Below, piece after piece: positions 4,630-6,011 of a stretch of DNA of 6,011 bases; position 1 is the first letter of the stretch, and each line of letters opens with the position of its first letter. The position numbers were made by a program, and so were the translations under genes. The stretch is from contig CAMDXR010000202.1 of assembly GCA_945877725.1 (NCBI GenBank), positions 1-6,011 on the forward strand, in the 5' to 3' direction. The notes beneath the pieces were generated by a model. That model saw only the letters and a list, made by a program, of their open reading frames with translations. It was not told the DNA's origin and did not search any database. Source of the DNA: Limnohabitans sp. Rim8 (GTDB lineage Bacteria > Pseudomonadota > Gammaproteobacteria > Burkholderiales > Burkholderiaceae_C).

Positions 4630-6011
4630 TTACTTTCCCCAACTGTCCTTCAACCCCGTGACCCGATTAAACACCGGTTTCACCCCCGCCACATGGTCCA
4701 CCCGATCCGCCACAAAATACCCAAACCGCTCAAACTGAAACTGTTGTCCGGCAGCCGCTGCCGCCAGTGAGGGCTCTACATAAGCGGTAACCACCTTCAA
4801 GCTGTCTGGGTTGAGGCTTAGCAAGAAGTCTTTGCCGCCTGCGTCGGGGTGGGCGTCGGCAAACAGGCGGTCGTACAGGCGCACTTGCGCCTCTACGCCG
4901 TCGGCCACGGCCACCCAGGTGATGGCGGCTTTGGCTTTCACGCTGTCGGCGCCGGGCGTGCCGCTTTTGGTACCGGGGATCACTTTGGCGTGGACTTCGG
5001 TCACTTGGCCATTAGCGTCGCGCAGGCAGCCCGTGCATTCGATCACGTAGCCGCCTTTCAGGCGCACCACGTTGCCGGGGAACAATCTTTTGTAGCCCTT
5101 GGGCGGTATTTCTTCAAAGTCTTCGCGCTCAATCCACACCTCTTTGCCGATCTTGAAGCTGCGGTCTGGGGGCGGTGTTTGCCCTTCAGCGATGGCGCTG
5201 TGGGGCAGTGCGGGTTGGCTGCAGTCTTCGGTGTAGCTGTCTGCGCCAAAGGCTTCGGCCCAGTTGGTCAGCACCAGCTTGACCGGGTCCAGCACGGCCA
5301 TGCCGCGGTGGGCTTTGTTCTCTAAGTCTTCACGCAGGCAGCCTTCCAGCGTGCTGTAGTCGATCCAGCTGTCGCTTTTGGTCACGCCAATGCGATCGGC
5401 AAACAGGCGCAGGCTGGTCGGGGTGTAGCCCCGGCGGCGCAGGCCCACGATGGTTGGCATGCGCGGGTCGTCCCAGCCGCTCACTTTGCCTTCATTGACC
5501 AGTTGCGCCAGTTTGCGTTTGCTGGTGATCACATAGGTCAGGTTCAGGCGGGCAAATTCGTATTGTTTGGGGCTGGGCGCGGCCAGCAGGCCACATTCGC
5601 ACAGGCGCTCCATCAGCCAGTCGTAAAACGGGCGCTGGTCCTCAAATTCAAGCGTGCAAATGCTGTGCGTGATTTGTTCCAGTGCATCCTCAATCGGGTG
5701 GGCAAAGGTGTACATGGGGTAAATGCACCATTTGTCGCCCGTGTGGTGGTGGGTGGCGCGGCGGATGCGGTAGATGGCCGGGTCGCGCATATTGATGTTA
5801 GGCGAGGCCATGTCGATCTTGGCGCGCAGCACGGCGGCCCCATCGGCCAATTTGCCGTCGCGCATCTCCCGGAATCGGGCCAGGTTTTCTGCCACGGTGC
5901 GGGTGCGAAACGGGCTGTCCACGCCGGGTTTGCCAAAGTCGCCACGGTTGGCGCGCATGTCTTCGGCGCTTTGTTCGTCCACATAGGCGTGCCCGGCCTC
6001 GATCAGCGCTT
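4630..6011 (-). CDS. glnS: Glutaminyl-tRNA synthetase, 5' end outside the window (partial)
   Basis: About 459 C-terminal residues are visible. This cytoplasmic class I enzyme charges tRNA-Gln with glutamine using ATP. Recognised blocks are ENLARFREMRDG, ARINMASPN-type sequence (here AKIDMASPNINMRDPAIYRI), WCIYPMYTFAHPIEDALE, THSICTLEFEDQRPFYDWL, and the KMSKS-like ITSKRKLAQLV (near residue 151-161 of the visible part). GWDDPRMPTIVGLRRRGYTP and the C-terminal anticodon-binding beta barrels follow. The frame stays open to the window end, where it reads ALIEAGHAYVDEQSAED; the GTG at 5982 is an internal valine, not the start. The N-terminal HIGH motif and the first part of the Rossmann fold lie outside. 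It is the single housekeeping gene here and marks the chromosomal anchor of the accessory segment. Confidence 0.97.
   Translation of the reverse strand, partial: ALIEAGHAYVDEQSAEDMRANRGDFGKPGVDSPFRTRTVAENLARFREMRDGKLADGAAVLRAKIDMASPNINMRDPAIYRIRRATHHHTGDKWCIYPMYTFAHPIEDALEQITHSICTLEFEDQRPFYDWLMERLCECGLLAAPSPKQYEFARLNLTYVITSKRKLAQLVNEGKVSGWDDPRMPTIVGLRRRGYTPTSLRLFADRIGVTKSDSWIDYSTLEGCLREDLENKAHRGMAVLDPVKLVLTNWAEAFGADSYTEDCSQPALPHSAIAEGQTPPPDRSFKIGKEVWIEREDFEEIPPKGYKRLFPGNVVRLKGGYVIECTGCLRDANGQVTEVHAKVIPGTKSGTPGADSVKAKAAITWVAVADGVEAQVRLYDRLFADAHPDAGGKDFLLSLNPDSLKVVTAYVEPSLAAAAAGQQFQFERFGYFVADRVDHVAGVKPVFNRVTGLKDSWGK

Noticed and set aside
4849..5325. A 158-codon open frame on the plus strand
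   Set aside because: It is the antisense shadow of GC-rich glnS coding sequence.
5980..5982. GTG as the glnS start codon
   Set aside because: The GlnRS-like reading frame continues upstream to the window edge (ALIEAGHAY), and the HIGH-motif half of the enzyme would be missing.

Overview
The window looks like an accessory segment of a beta-proteobacterial chromosome, probably Burkholderiales and perhaps Comamonadaceae. This rests on the style of the glutaminyl-tRNA synthetase, the moderately GC-rich coding and the mix of small families; no marker gene here fixes the genus. The only housekeeping gene is glnS, on the minus strand at the right edge with its 5' end outside the window. Everything to its left is toxin-antitoxin, defence-like or decayed material.

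From right to left: glnS ends at 4630. After a 61-nt gap, in the same direction, comes an operon of an ABC/AAA-type ATPase (398 aa) and a DUF4276 protein (about 182 aa). The two overlap by four bases if the second gene starts at a TTG. The ATPase has Walker A, an SDGT signature-like motif, Walker B and a switch histidine. The DUF4276 protein has the Glu and DxD pattern of a TOPRIM-like nuclease. The pair resembles in architecture the ATPase plus TOPRIM-type phage-defence systems such as OLD/Gabija and PARIS, and it is the best candidate for a poorly described system here. About 360 bp of decayed sequence (2463-2826) follows, with a well-formed start site leading into a stop after 18 codons.

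A plus-strand Phd/YefM antitoxin and RelE/ParE toxin pair (1772-2462) has a promoter region with a perfect 14-bp palindrome and a 9-bp direct repeat. To its left lies the collapsed remnant of a DUF924 gene (1574-1698): the first 16 codons are joined, out of frame, to the last 25.

On the minus strand there follow an MntA nucleotidyltransferase antitoxin and HepT HEPN toxin (type VII toxin-antitoxin, ATGA overlap), an Xre/MbcA/ParS-type antitoxin with a DUF2384 tail and no RES toxin in view, and an addiction-module antitoxin of the Unstab_antitox type. The toxin of the last would lie past the left edge.

Overall, the region downstream of glnS appears to be an accumulation site for toxin-antitoxin and candidate defence modules. 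At least four such modules sit within about 4.5 kb, along with two gene remnants that record turnover. No RNA genes, insertion sequences, integrase, CRISPR array or attachment sites were seen.
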